This document shows positions 1-9,200 of a DNA stretch of 58,494 bases, piece after piece. The position numbers and the translations under genes are program-made. Position 1 is the first letter of the stretch; the number at the start of each line of letters is the position of its first letter. This stretch comes from an uncultured Clostridia bacterium (lineage in GTDB: Bacteria; Bacillota; Clostridia; Oscillospirales; Ruminococcaceae), in contig CANQNG010000009.1 of assembly GCA_947625155.1 (NCBI GenBank), positions 1 through 58,494 of the forward strand, in the 5' to 3' direction. The notes under the pieces were generated by a model, which was not told the origin of the DNA, ran no database searches, and was given only the letters and a program-made list of their open reading frames with translations.

Positions 1-40
1 TTGGTTGGCGACGACCTGGAAATTTAGATAGGTGCCGGCT
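1..40 (+). rRNA. rrf: 5S rRNA, 3' end (partial)
   Basis: The first 40 bases read like the 3' arm of a bacterial 5S rRNA: the loop E/helix IV stretch TTGGTTGGCGACGACCTGG is followed by a GGTGCCGGC 3' end. An intrinsic terminator follows at once. The 5' part lies outside the window, so an rRNA operon probably ends here. Confidence 0.85.
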
Positions 41-47
41 CCTTCAT

Positions 48-77
48 AAAACAGACTGGGTGTTCCGGTCTGTTTTT
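48..77 (+). terminator. Intrinsic terminator of the rRNA operon
   Basis: The hairpin pairs AAAACAGACTGGG with TCCGGTCTGTTTT, including G-T pairs near the loop, and runs into five T residues. It lies directly after the 5S end and before the tRNA. Confidence 0.85.
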
Positions 78-86
78 GTATATGTC

Positions 87-160
87 GGGCCATTAGCTCA
101 GTTGGTCAGAGCTACCGGCTCATAACCGGTCGGTCCCGGGTTCGAGTCCCTGATGGCCCA
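87..160 (+). tRNA. tRNA-Met (CAT anticodon)
   Basis: This is a complete cloverleaf. The acceptor stem GGGCCAT (87-93) pairs with ATGGCCC (153-159), with A as discriminator. The anticodon stem ACCGG/CCGGT closes loop CTCATAA, with anticodon CAT at 121-123. The T arm carries TTCGAGT and one stem mismatch. CCA is not encoded. It reads as elongator tRNA-Met; a CAT anticodon could also be tRNA-Ile2 with lysidine, made by the TilS encoded at 25199, and this cannot be excluded by eye. Confidence 0.93.
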
Positions 161-164
161 TCTT

Positions 165-192
165 GCCCCTCCTGCTCGGGAGGGGTACTTTA
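165..192 (+). terminator. Terminator after tRNA-Met
   Basis: A seven-pair stem CCCCTCC/GGAGGGG (166-172 with 179-185) is followed by a T-rich but interrupted tail. Confidence 0.65.
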
Positions 193-205
193 TTATAAAA
201 AAAGC

Positions 206-234
206 TTGGATCTGCGCCAAAAATGTGCTATAAT
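206..234 (+). promoter_or_regulatory. SigA-type promoter of the Rrf2 gene
   Basis: The -35 box TTGGAT (206-211) and -10 box TATAAT (229-234) are 17 bp apart, about 40 bp before the chosen start codon. The transcript start would lie near 241, so an ATG at 223 cannot be used. Confidence 0.8.
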
Positions 235-273
235 AGACCTATAGACCATGCAACGGAAAAGGGGGTAGAGACT

Positions 274-699
274 ATGAGAATTTCGACCAAAGGGCGCTAT
301 GCCCTGCGCATGGTGGTATATCTTGCCGTGCATCAGGACAAAAGCTTCATCTCACTGGCTGAGATCGCAGAGGCAGAACACATTTCCAAAAAATATCTGG
401 AACAGATCGTGCCGCTTTTGACAAAGGCGGGTCTGCTTCGGGCAAATCGTGGGAACCGGGGCGGGTATCTGCTGGCAAAGCCGCCGCAGAGCTGTACCGT
501 CGGGGACGTACTTCGGGCAACAGAGGGGAATCTTGCACCGGTGGCTTGTCTCAGTCTGCCCGAAAACACATGCCCGCGCGCATCCGGCTGCCGTACCCTG
601 TACGTCTGGGAGGGGCTGCACCGTGCGGTCACGGACTATCTGGACAGCATCACGCTTCAGGATATTGCGGAACACGGCGTGGATGAATATTGCATCTGA
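274..699 (+). CDS. Rrf2 family transcriptional regulator with three cysteines
   Basis: This is a 141-residue winged-helix regulator of the Rrf2/IscR family. The N-terminus MRISTKGRYALRMVVYLA and the following helix-turn-helix (AEAEHISKKYLEQIVPLLTKAG) are typical. Three cysteines in the C-terminal half (C-x7-C-x5-C, in CLSLPENTCPRASGC) sit where IscR binds an Fe-S cluster, so redox or iron-sulfur sensing is likely, although the first spacing is longer than in IscR. The start at 274 is chosen because a GGGGG ribosome site precedes it; an in-frame ATG at 223 lies inside the promoter. No isc/suf genes follow, so the regulon is unknown. Confidence 0.9.
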   Translation: MRISTKGRYALRMVVYLAVHQDKSFISLAEIAEAEHISKKYLEQIVPLLTKAGLLRANRGNRGGYLLAKPPQSCTVGDVLRATEGNLAPVACLSLPENTCPRASGCRTLYVWEGLHRAVTDYLDSITLQDIAEHGVDEYCI

Positions 700-715
700 T
701 ACGGCTTATCTGGTC

Positions 716-757
716 AAAAACGACCGCCCAATGTGTCATAGCACATTGGGCGGTTTT
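716..757. terminator. Bidirectional terminator between convergent genes
   Basis: A perfect 12-13 bp stem (ACCGCCCAATGTG, 723-735, with its complement at 742-754) has TTTT on the plus-strand side and AAAAA at 716-720 on the other. It can stop both the Rrf2 transcript and the minus-strand LRR-dockerin transcript. Confidence 0.9.
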
Positions 758-774
758 GGTGTTATCACATAAGA

Positions 775-3120
775 TCAGAGCGGAAGATCTTCGGTGGAGA
801 TCAGATCTATCACGCAGCAGAGAATGTTCAGCGCATCTAATGGCTCAACATGTTCGTTGGCATCCACATCGGCATTGAGGGCTTGCTGATCAGTCAGTGC
901 AACACCTAAATTAAGGATGAATTTATTGACCAGTACGACATCCGAAAGCTTTACATGACCGTCCAGATCCACATCGCCGTAATGTATTTCACTGTCGGGC
1001 GTTCCGGTCGTCGGGTCTTCACTCAGCGCCACAAAGGGAATGTCATTGTTTTCCGCATACGCCTGTGCTTCTGAACCCTCCATGCCGTAGATCGTCAGCT
1101 TTTCGAGCGGCTTGGTCGACCATGAATATTCCCCGTCCGGGTCGGTCTGTTCAAAAACATCATAGCCAATTTCCTCCACAGTAGACGGAATGACTGCCTT
1201 TTCTAACGCAAGACAGTTGTAGAAAGCTTCTGTTGAGATCGTTTTTGTTCCGGTCGGGATCTCGATCTCTTGCAGAGAAACACACGCACCAAAGGCATTA
1301 TTCTGTATGCTCTCCAGAGAGGATGGGAGATCGATGTGGGTCAGATCGCTGCAGTAGACAAAGGCATAGCTGCCGATCTCTTTGACCGTATCCGGCAAAG
1401 TGAGCGTTTCCATCTGACAGGACTCCATGCTGTAAACGGCAAGCTTTTCCACACCCGGCAGGAAGGTGTATTCTTCCGCTATTTCCGGATAATACAGCAG
1501 TGTCTTTCCGTCGGCAGTATAAACAGCGCCATGATAGGTACGAATGGAGTCGGAGTCTGCTGTCTGCTCTACGGTTTTCAGTACAGAGCAGCCGTCCACC
1601 AGATCTTCAAATGAATCATTTTGTTGCCAGATCCGATCATTTGTTACAGGATCAAAAGAAAAATCGTAATCAAAGGGCAGCTCGGCATTTCCATTCAGGA
1701 TCAGTTTTTCTAATTTCGTGCAATTATCAAATGCATCATCGCCGATCTTTGTGATGTTTTCCGGAATGGTCAGCTCTGTGATCTCATTGCATCCCCGGAA
1801 AGCAGCAGGTGCGATCTCTGTGACCGGGTAGCCGTCGGCTTCCGCAGGGATAGTGACCTCCGTCACAGCCGTGTCACAGTCTATCAGCACAGCATACCCC
1901 TCATCCGGGCAAAGGACAAAGGTATAGTCGCCCTCCGTCACAACGGAACAATTCAGATGCAGTGCCGACCACTCAAAATGATCGATCGGGACTTGGATCG
2001 TTGTGTCCGTTTCCGGATCATATTCCTCTTTTGTTTCATGTTCGATCACATCACCGAAAGGCTCTTGGTAAACCAGATCAATGGCATCCCATTCCGCCTG
2101 TGTACCTGTGAAATAAACATCAAATTTTTTCTCTCCGATCTCGTCCGGAATGAAGCTATTGATATCTGTGAATATGTTGTCAAAAGCAGTTCCTGCAAAA
2201 GGAGACAGGATGATATATTTATTTTTTACTTCCATATTATCCAGTGCATATTGACCAAGATAGGTCAAATTGGAGGACAGCGTGAGGGCATTCAGGGAAG
2301 TATAGGCGAAAGCATAGTCACCGATATATTCTACCGTATCGGGCAGTGTGATCTCGGTGACCGCAGTATCGCCGCAGAATGCATTATCCCCGACAGAAGT
2401 CAGTTTGCTGTCCGGAGCGATCGTGACAGTTTGCAGATAAGGCAGTCCGCCTGTTCCGTCATCGCTGGTCTCCGGAATAGGATCGCCGAAAGCAGCACTT
2501 CCAATGGCTTCCACGCTTGCCGGAATGGAAACGCTTGTGACGTTAAAGCAGTAGGAAAATGCCCCGTCTGAAATAAAGCGGATCCCTTCCGGGATATTGA
2601 CTTCTGTGATCGTAAAGGGCTTTTCCGCATTGACAGCATGATCCCCCACGCAGACAATGCCGTTGATGATCTCTATGACCGGTATATCCGGTATTTCCGG
2701 TTCAAAATATTCCAAGCCGTTATATTCCCAGCCGCATGAAATGTAAAAGGGTCTTTCCGGCAGTACCAGTTCTGTCAGAGAGGTCATGTCTTTTAGTGTT
2801 TGCAGATCCAGAGATCCCAAGCTTTCCGGGATCGTCAGCGATGTGACCTTGTTACAGCCTTCAAAAGCGCCGTCCCGGATATACTTGACGGGAATACCGT
2901 CAATTTCAGCCGGGATCGTGACTTCTGTGGCAGTGGTGTCGCAGTCTGTGATGGAGATATGTGCATCCTCATAATAGCTATCTCCCATCACCTCATAGCG
3001 CAAAACGCCATAGGTCAGCGTTTCCACGGTCTCTTCTTCCGCCATGACAGGCTGGAACGGGACAGTGACAGCCGTCAGCACAGAAGCCAGCACAGCCGCC
3101 GCAATACGGTTTTTCTTCAT
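775..3120 (-). CDS. Secreted BspA-type leucine-rich-repeat protein with C-terminal dockerin
   Basis: The 781-residue product starts with a signal peptide (MKKNRIAAAVLASVLTAV, cleavage near VMA-EE). The body holds many LRR_5/BspA-like repeats of the form 'LTIPxxVxxIGxxAFxxC'. The last ~67 residues are a type I dockerin: two calcium-loop motifs, DVDLDGHVKLSD and DVDANEHVEPLD, the second weaker. Dockerins bind cohesins on scaffoldins, so the protein is probably displayed on a cellulosome-like complex or the cell surface; the LRR part may bind proteins or glycans. The start is the ATG after GGAGG; codons upstream to 3309 cover the promoter. No scaffoldin or cohesin is encoded in the window. Ligand unknown. 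Confidence 0.9.
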   Translation of the reverse strand: MKKNRIAAAVLASVLTAVTVPFQPVMAEEETVETLTYGVLRYEVMGDSYYEDAHISITDCDTTATEVTIPAEIDGIPVKYIRDGAFEGCNKVTSLTIPESLGSLDLQTLKDMTSLTELVLPERPFYISCGWEYNGLEYFEPEIPDIPVIEIINGIVCVGDHAVNAEKPFTITEVNIPEGIRFISDGAFSYCFNVTSVSIPASVEAIGSAAFGDPIPETSDDGTGGLPYLQTVTIAPDSKLTSVGDNAFCGDTAVTEITLPDTVEYIGDYAFAYTSLNALTLSSNLTYLGQYALDNMEVKNKYIILSPFAGTAFDNIFTDINSFIPDEIGEKKFDVYFTGTQAEWDAIDLVYQEPFGDVIEHETKEEYDPETDTTIQVPIDHFEWSALHLNCSVVTEGDYTFVLCPDEGYAVLIDCDTAVTEVTIPAEADGYPVTEIAPAAFRGCNEITELTIPENITKIGDDAFDNCTKLEKLILNGNAELPFDYDFSFDPVTNDRIWQQNDSFEDLVDGCSVLKTVEQTADSDSIRTYHGAVYTADGKTLLYYPEIAEEYTFLPGVEKLAVYSMESCQMETLTLPDTVKEIGSYAFVYCSDLTHIDLPSSLESIQNNAFGACVSLQEIEIPTGTKTISTEAFYNCLALEKAVIPSTVEEIGYDVFEQTDPDGEYSWSTKPLEKLTIYGMEGSEAQAYAENNDIPFVALSEDPTTGTPDSEIHYGDVDLDGHVKLSDVVLVNKFILNLGVALTDQQALNADVDANEHVEPLDALNILCCVIDLISTEDLPL

Positions 3121-3163
3121 AAACAGACCTCCATTCTGATATGATACAAAATGTACCGATTCT

Positions 3164-3192
3164 ATTATAGCATAGATAAACAGAGATGTCAA
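3164..3192 (-). promoter_or_regulatory. Consensus promoter of the LRR-dockerin gene
   Basis: On the minus strand TTGACA (3192-3187) and TATAAT (3169-3164) are 17 bp apart, a perfect SigA consensus, about 44 bp before the start codon. Confidence 0.88.
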
Positions 3193-3260
3193 GCAGGGTG
3201 ACAGCGCCTGCATAGAACCGTTCACAATGGTTACAATATAGTTACAACCTTGCAAACCTC

Positions 3261-3289
3261 TTGACAAATACCCTACGGGGGTATATAAT
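3261..3289 (+). promoter_or_regulatory. Promoter of csoR-copA
   Basis: TTGACA (3261-3266), a 17-bp spacer and TATAAT (3284-3289) form a consensus promoter. The spacer is itself a CsoR-type operator, so repressor binding would block RNA polymerase directly. Confidence 0.92.
3268..3284 (+). promoter_or_regulatory. CsoR operator 1
   Basis: ATACCCTACGGGGGTAT is a near-palindrome matching the known CsoR operator type (TACCC...GGGTA). It lies between the -35 and -10 boxes. Confidence 0.85.
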
Positions 3290-3300
3290 AGAACTACAGA

Positions 3301-3317
3301 ATACCCCATGGGGGTAT
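3301..3317 (+). promoter_or_regulatory. CsoR operator 2
   Basis: ATACCCCATGGGGGTAT, a second and more symmetrical copy, lies 33 bp after the first (about three helical turns), just downstream of the predicted transcript start and before the ribosome site at 3321. Confidence 0.85.
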
Positions 3318-3332
3318 ACAGGAGGGTTTCCG

Positions 3333-3635
3333 ATGGAAGAAAAAAATTGCTGCTGCGAAAAACACACAGACCGCTCCGAGGCGGAACGGAGAAGCCTGAT
3401 CAACCGCCTGAACCGTCTGGAAGGACAGATCCGGGGCATCCGGGGCATGGTCGAACGCAATGCCTACTGCACGGATATTTTGGTACAGAGTGCGGCAGTT
3501 TCGGCAGCGGTGAACGCATTCAACAAGGAACTGCTTGCCTGTCACATCCGTGGCTGCGTGGCAAGGGACATCCGGGAAGGCAAGGACGAAGTCATTGACG
3601 AACTCGTCACCGTGCTGCAGCGGCTGATGAAATAG
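3333..3635 (+). CDS. csoR: Copper-sensing transcriptional repressor CsoR
   Basis: The 100-residue all-helical DUF156/CsoR-family repressor carries the three Cu(I) ligands with canonical spacing: Cys in NAYCTD, His 25 residues later and Cys four after that (ACHIRGC), matching Cys36/His61/Cys65 of the M. tuberculosis protein. An extra cysteine cluster (NCCCEKH) sits at the N-terminus. The ATG follows GGAGGG; an upstream frame from 3261 would start on the -35 box and is rejected. It precedes copA by 20 bp and two operators flank its promoter. The expected role is to repress csoR-copA and release DNA when Cu(I) binds. Confidence 0.93.
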   Translation: MEEKNCCCEKHTDRSEAERRSLINRLNRLEGQIRGIRGMVERNAYCTDILVQSAAVSAAVNAFNKELLACHIRGCVARDIREGKDEVIDELVTVLQRLMK

Positions 3636-3655
3636 ACTTGCGGAAAGGAGCTGCT

Positions 3656-6109
3656 ATGGAACAATATATCGTCACCGGAATGAGCTGTGCGGCGTGCAGC
3701 GCACGGGTGGAAAAGGCAGTCTCCGGCGTGCCGGATGTGACCGCCTGCTCCGTGAATCTGCTCACCGGAACATTGGGTGTCGAGGGTACGGCTGCCCCCG
3801 ATGCCATCATGCACGCTGTCCGGGAAGCCGGCTATGGCATTTCCCCGAAAACCGACACCAAAGCCCCGCCCGATGAAACACAGCGCACCGTGAAAGCCCT
3901 TGTACACCGTCTGGTGACATCGCTGCTCTTTTTGGCGGTGCTGATGTATATTTCCATGGGACATACCATGTGGGGCTGGTATCTGCCGCCGTTTCTTGCC
4001 GAAGATCATCTGCTGCTCGGCGTAGTAGAACTGATCCTCACGGCTGCTGTCATGGTCATCAACAGGAAATTCTTCATCAGCGGCACGAAAAGCCTGCTGC
4101 ATCTTGCCCCCAATATGGATGCGCTGGTATCGCTCGGGGCGGCGGCATCTTTCCTGTACAGCACGGCAGTGCTGGTCGGCATGGCATCCGGCAGGGCGGA
4201 ACACGGGCTGCATGACCTGTATTTTGAGTCCGCTGCCATGATCCTGACGCTGATCACCCTCGGCAAATTGCTCGAAGCCCGTTCCAAGGGCAAAACGACC
4301 AATGCTTTGCGGGGGCTGATGCAGCTTGCGCCGCCGACAGCCGTCCTGCTCCGGGACGGACGGGAGCTGACAGTCCCGGTGGAAGAAGTCGCCGTGGGAG
4401 ATGTGTTTGCCGTCCGTCCGGGTGAAACTGTACCGGTCGATGGTGTCGTAACAGAAGGCATCAGTGCCGTCAATGAAGCTGCCCTCACCGGAGAAAGTAT
4501 CCCTGTTGACAAGACTGCCGGGAGTACAGTCTCCGCCGGAACGCTTGATCTTTCGGGCTACCTGAAATGCACAGCGACCCGTGTCGGGCAGGATACGACC
4601 CTGAACCAAATCATTCAGATGGTCAGCGATGCCGCAGCCACCAAAGCCCCCATCGCCAAGCTTGCCGACCGTGTTTCAGGCGTGTTCGTGCCGACGGTCA
4701 TCGGCATTGCGGCGGTGACATTTCTGGTGTGGATGCTTCTGGGTGTGCCGGTCGGGACGGCACTGACCCATGCCGTCGCCGTGCTTGTGATCAGCTGTCC
4801 GTGCGCACTGGGGCTTGCAACGCCGGTCGCTATTATGGTCGGCAGCGGTGTGGGTGCGAAGAACGGCATTCTGTTCAAGACGGCAGCTTCTCTGGAGGAG
4901 ACCGGAAAAGTTTCCGTCGTTGCACTGGACAAGACCGGAACGCTGACTGCCGGCATGCCTGAGATCACAGACATTCTGCCGTCTGAGACCGTTCTGGAAA
5001 ACGACCTGCTCCGCCTTGCGGCATCCTTGGAGCAGCACAGCGAACATCCGCTTGCCCGTGCGGTGATGCGGAAAGCGGAAACTGCCGTGCAGCCGGATGC
5101 GGTGACAGAATTTCAGGCACTGCCGGGCAGCGGTGTGCGAGCGGTGCGCAGCGGCAAGGAACTGCTGGGCGGCAGTGTGGCATTTTTGCAGGAGAAGCTC
5201 ACCATTCCGGCAGAACTGCTCCGGCAGACGGAGACATTGGCACAGGCAGGCAAGACACCGCTCCTGTTTGCAGAGGACGGGCAGCTTGCCGGAATGCTTG
5301 CCGCTGCGGATGTCCTCAAGCCCGACAGCGCCGAAGCTGTCCGCACGATGCGGCACATGGGCTTGCACGTGGTGATGCTGACAGGCGACAACGAACGCAC
5401 AGCACAGGCAGTCGGAAAACAGGCAGGCGTGGACGAGGTGATCGCCGGGGTGCTGCCGCAGGAAAAGGAAGCCGTCATCCGCCGCCTGAAAGAAAAGGGC
5501 AGGACAGCCATGGTAGGAGACGGCATCAACGATGCCCCTGCCCTGACGAGTGCAGACACGGGCATTGCCATCGGGGCAGGAACGGATGTCGCCATGGATG
5601 CAGCCGATGTGGTGCTGATGAACAGCCGCCTTTCGGATGTCCCGGCAGCCATCCGGCTGAGCCGGGCAGTGCTGCGGAATATTCGGGAAAATCTGTTCTG
5701 GGCGTTCCTGTACAATGTGCTGGGCATTCCGCTGGCGGCAGGCTTGCTGATCCCGGTATTCCACATCAGCCTGACACCCATGTTCGGTGCGGCGGCAATG
5801 AGCCTGTCCAGTTTCTGCGTGGTGACAAATGCGCTCCGGCTGAACTGGTTCAAGGTGGAACGCCCTGCACAGCAGCCAAGGGAAAGCAAGCGGAAGGAGG
5901 TGAATGCCATGCAGACAACGTTACAGATCAAGGGCATGATGTGTCCCCACTGTGAAGCGACCGTAAAACAGGCGCTCGAAGCCGTTCCGGGTGTGACCGG
6001 TGCAGAAGTCAGCCACGAAGCAGGTACAGCTGTCATCACCATGGAAACTGCCGTGGATGCCGCTGTCCTGAAACAGACCGTGGAAGCCAAAGGCTATGAG
6101 GTAGTCTAA
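3656..6109 (+). CDS. copA: Cu(I)-exporting P1B-type ATPase CopA with a C-terminal extra metal-binding domain
   Basis: The 817-residue pump exports Cu(I) across the membrane using ATP. In order: an N-terminal HMA domain (GMSCAAC, residues 8-14); transmembrane segments; an actuator with TGES; the CPC metal site at 381-383 (SCPCALGLATP); the phosphorylation motif DKTGT at 425; SEHPLA in the nucleotide domain; GDGINDAP at 621; and last membrane helices. After these, residues 752-817 form a second HMA domain with a CPHC metal site (763-766), an unusual place for one. The ATG follows GGAAAGGAG; a TTG at 3638 is too close to that site. It is co-transcribed with csoR. Confidence 0.95.
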   Translation: MEQYIVTGMSCAACSARVEKAVSGVPDVTACSVNLLTGTLGVEGTAAPDAIMHAVREAGYGISPKTDTKAPPDETQRTVKALVHRLVTSLLFLAVLMYISMGHTMWGWYLPPFLAEDHLLLGVVELILTAAVMVINRKFFISGTKSLLHLAPNMDALVSLGAAASFLYSTAVLVGMASGRAEHGLHDLYFESAAMILTLITLGKLLEARSKGKTTNALRGLMQLAPPTAVLLRDGRELTVPVEEVAVGDVFAVRPGETVPVDGVVTEGISAVNEAALTGESIPVDKTAGSTVSAGTLDLSGYLKCTATRVGQDTTLNQIIQMVSDAAATKAPIAKLADRVSGVFVPTVIGIAAVTFLVWMLLGVPVGTALTHAVAVLVISCPCALGLATPVAIMVGSGVGAKNGILFKTAASLEETGKVSVVALDKTGTLTAGMPEITDILPSETVLENDLLRLAASLEQHSEHPLARAVMRKAETAVQPDAVTEFQALPGSGVRAVRSGKELLGGSVAFLQEKLTIPAELLRQTETLAQAGKTPLLFAEDGQLAGMLAAADVLKPDSAEAVRTMRHMGLHVVMLTGDNERTAQAVGKQAGVDEVIAGVLPQEKEAVIRRLKEKGRTAMVGDGINDAPALTSADTGIAIGAGTDVAMDAADVVLMNSRLSDVPAAIRLSRAVLRNIRENLFWAFLYNVLGIPLAAGLLIPVFHISLTPMFGAAAMSLSSFCVVTNALRLNWFKVERPAQQPRESKRKEVNAMQTTLQIKGMMCPHCEATVKQALEAVPGVTGAEVSHEAGTAVITMETAVDAAVLKQTVEAKGYEVV
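5909..6109 (+). CDS. Possible CopZ-like copper chaperone from an internal start in copA
   Basis: An in-frame ATG at 5909 is preceded by GGAAGGAGGTG (5892-5902) with 6-nt spacing, better than the site in front of copA itself. Initiation there would give a free 66-residue HMA protein (MQTTLQIKGMMCPHC...) of the same size and layout as CopZ chaperones, from the same mRNA as the pump. The site may be a relic of a separate copZ that fused with copA, or may still be used. E. coli copA also yields a free metal-binding domain, by frameshifting. Use of this start is inferred. Confidence 0.45.
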   Translation: MQTTLQIKGMMCPHCEATVKQALEAVPGVTGAEVSHEAGTAVITMETAVDAAVLKQTVEAKGYEVV

Positions 6110-6115
6110 AACAGC

Positions 6116-6158
6116 ATCCCTGAAACAGCAAGCGCCGCTGTTTCAGGGATCTTGTTTT
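6116..6158 (+). terminator. Terminator of csoR-copA
   Basis: A perfect 14-bp stem (ATCCCTGAAACAGC with its complement, 6116-6129/6137-6150) is followed by CTTGTTTT. Confidence 0.92.
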
Positions 6159-6209
6159 ATTTGCTTTTGAATGGGAAGAAAAAGACCATTGATTTGTTCA
6201 TGTCGCTAC

Positions 6210-6238
6210 TTGACATTGCCCGTCGAAAATGCTATAAT
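6210..6238 (+). promoter_or_regulatory. Promoter of the ten-repeat secreted protein
   Basis: TTGACA (6210-6215), 17 bp, TATAAT (6233-6238). Confidence 0.9.
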
Positions 6239-6291
6239 AGTAAAATAAGGATGGATCTATCCGAATGAACAAAGGAAATGAGGAAAATAGT

Positions 6292-9200
6292 ATGAACAGA
6301 GATAAGAAACGCAGCGCCGGCAGGATCGCCGCCGGTGTGTTTGCTGTACAGATGGTCTTGCAGGGCGTGCTGACACTGCCCGTACAGGCAGATGAGCTGA
6401 CAGCGCCGCCGCTGCCGACAGATGCACCCGTAAGCGATACTGCGGAAACCACAGAGCCGGCAACAGAGCCTTCTGCGCCTTCTACAGAGCCGGGAACGCA
6501 AGACCCCACAGAACCCGAAACAGAGGCAGCTACTGAACCGGAAACCGAAGAAACCACAGAACAGATCACTGTGACGACAGACGCTTCTGAGGTACAGGCA
6601 GAAGCCGATGCGTTGCGTATTTCCGGCGGGACACAAGTGCCCTCTACCCTGACACAGGGGAAAACGGTCGCTGTCAAGGGAACAGTCTCTTCCGCTTCTA
6701 CGGTCATCTCCTCGCTGGTCGTCGGCATCTATAACAGCAGCGGACAGATGATCATGGGCAAGACTGCCGAGCCAAAGACCATGACCTATGACCTCAGCCA
6801 ACTGGACAGTGCGCTTGCCTTTGACAAGCTCACAGCCGGAAGTTATACATATAAGGTAACAGCATCCAACAACAGCCATGCCGGTTCGGTGCTGGTGAGT
6901 CAGGATTTTACCGTGACCGCTTCCGGTACGGGCAGCAGCACACAGGGAGATGTCCTGAGCATCACCAACCCCTCCACAGTACCGGATACCCTCAAAAAGG
7001 GAGAAGCTTTCTCCGTGCGGGGCGTTGTTGCTTCTGCATCCTCGGATATTACTGCACTGACAGTCGGGGTGTATGACGAGAACGGCAAATTCGTGACCGG
7101 CAAGACCATTGCGCCCAAGGTGAGATCCTATGACCTCCAGCGTCTGGATCCCTACGTTGCATTCAATACGCTTTCGGCAGGTACTTATACGTATGCAGTC
7201 ATTGCGACCAATGCTGCCAATACCAATTATGCCATTGTCAACAAGCGTTTCACCGTGACGGATAACGGAGAAGCCGCTTCTGACGAACTGACGATCTCCG
7301 GTGCAGCGGAAATACCTGCTGCCCTGAAGCAGGGCGAAAGCTTCACCGTCAAGGGTACTGTGACTTCCGGTTCCTCGAATATGACCGCCCTGACGGCAGG
7401 GGTCTATGATGCCAACGGCAAATTCGTGACCGGCAAGACCATTGCCCCCAAGGCTAAGACCTATGACCTGAGTCAGTTAGACCAGTATATCAGCTTTGAC
7501 AAGCTCCCGGCAGGGTCTTATACTTTTGCAGTCATCGCTTCCAATGCTTCCCTGACGAACAAGGCGCTCGTCAATAAGAAATTTACCATCACAGGCGCAG
7601 GGGAAAATGACGATACTTTGAGCATTTCCGGAGCGAACGATATGCCAGCCACGCTTGCCAAGGGGCAGGTAGTCCGTGTGACCGGCGTTGTCACCTCGTC
7701 CAGTTCCAACATCACCGCCCTGACAGCAGGCGTATACAGCAAGGACGGCAAATTTGTGACCGGAAAGACCATTGCACCGAACACCAAGTCCTATGACCTG
7801 AAAAATCTGGACAATTATATCAGCTTCGGCACGCTCGAAGAGGGCGAATATGTCTTTGCCATCATTGCGACCAATGCATCCAACAGCAACTATGCCCTCG
7901 TGAACAAGGCATTCACCGTCGGCACTTCCGGCGGTACGCCTACGGAAGACCCGACAGATCCGCCGGCTGCCACAGAGGACAAGCTCACGCTCACAGGCGG
8001 AACAGCCGTTCCGGACAGTTTAGCTGTCGGAAAAGCGCTGAATGTCCGGGGTGTTGTCACTTCCGCCAATTCCACCATCAGCTCCCTGACCGTGGGCGTA
8101 TATGATGCGAATAACAAGCTCGTGACCGGCAGAACGACCTCCCCCAATGTCAAGAGCTATGACCTGAAACAGCTCGACAATTATGTGGAATTCAACAAGC
8201 TCCCGGCTGGTCCCTATGTCTATGCCGTTACCGCTTCCAATGCTGCCAACACCAGTGTGAAGCTCTATGAAAAGGCATTTACCGTTGGTGCGGGGACAAC
8301 ACAGCAGCCCGCTGCGGAGGATAAGCTGTCTATCACAGGCGGCATGACCGTTCCGGCAACACTGCCTGTCGGCAAGGCGCTCAACGTGACCGGCGTTGTC
8401 ACTTCCGAAAGCTCCAACATGACGGCGCTGACGGCAGGTGTCTATGACAAGGCAGGCAAGTTCGTGACCGGAAAGACCATTGACCCCAATGCCAAGTCCT
8501 ATGACCTGAAAAAGCTTGACAACGATGTGGCATTCAGCAAGCTGCCGGCAGGGGAATATGTCTATGCCGTGATCGCTTCCAATGCTGCCAATACGAATTT
8601 CGTCCTTGTCGATCAGGCATTTACCGTAGGTGACGGCACAGGCACGACCACGCCAAGCACCGATGACAAGCTGACGATCACAGGCGGCACATCCGTACCG
8701 AACAATCTCGCCAAGGGCAAGGCACTTTCCGTCAAGGGTGTTGTCACCTCGGCAAGTTCCAATATCACTTCCCTGACCGTGGGCGTGTACGACAGCGCAG
8801 GGAAATTCGTGACCGGAAAGACCATTGCCCCGAATGCCAAGACCTACGATACCCACAAGCTCGATGCCTATGTGGAATTCAACAAGCTGCCGGAGGGCAA
8901 GTATGTCTATGCCGTCATTGCGACCAATGCAGCAAACAGCAATTATGCCATCGTGAACCAGCCGTTCACGGTCGGTGATACATCCGTAACGACACCCTCT
9001 GCGGAGGATAAGCTTTCCATTTCCGGCGGCACGACCGTTCCCGCACAGCTTGCCAAGGGCAAGGCTGTCAGCGTGCGTGGTGTTGTCACCTCGGCAAATT
9101 CCGTGATGACTTCCCTGACCGTAGGCGTTTACGATAGTGCGGGCAAGTTTGTGACCGGAAAGACCATCGACCCGAAGGCAAAGAACTATGACCTGAAAAA

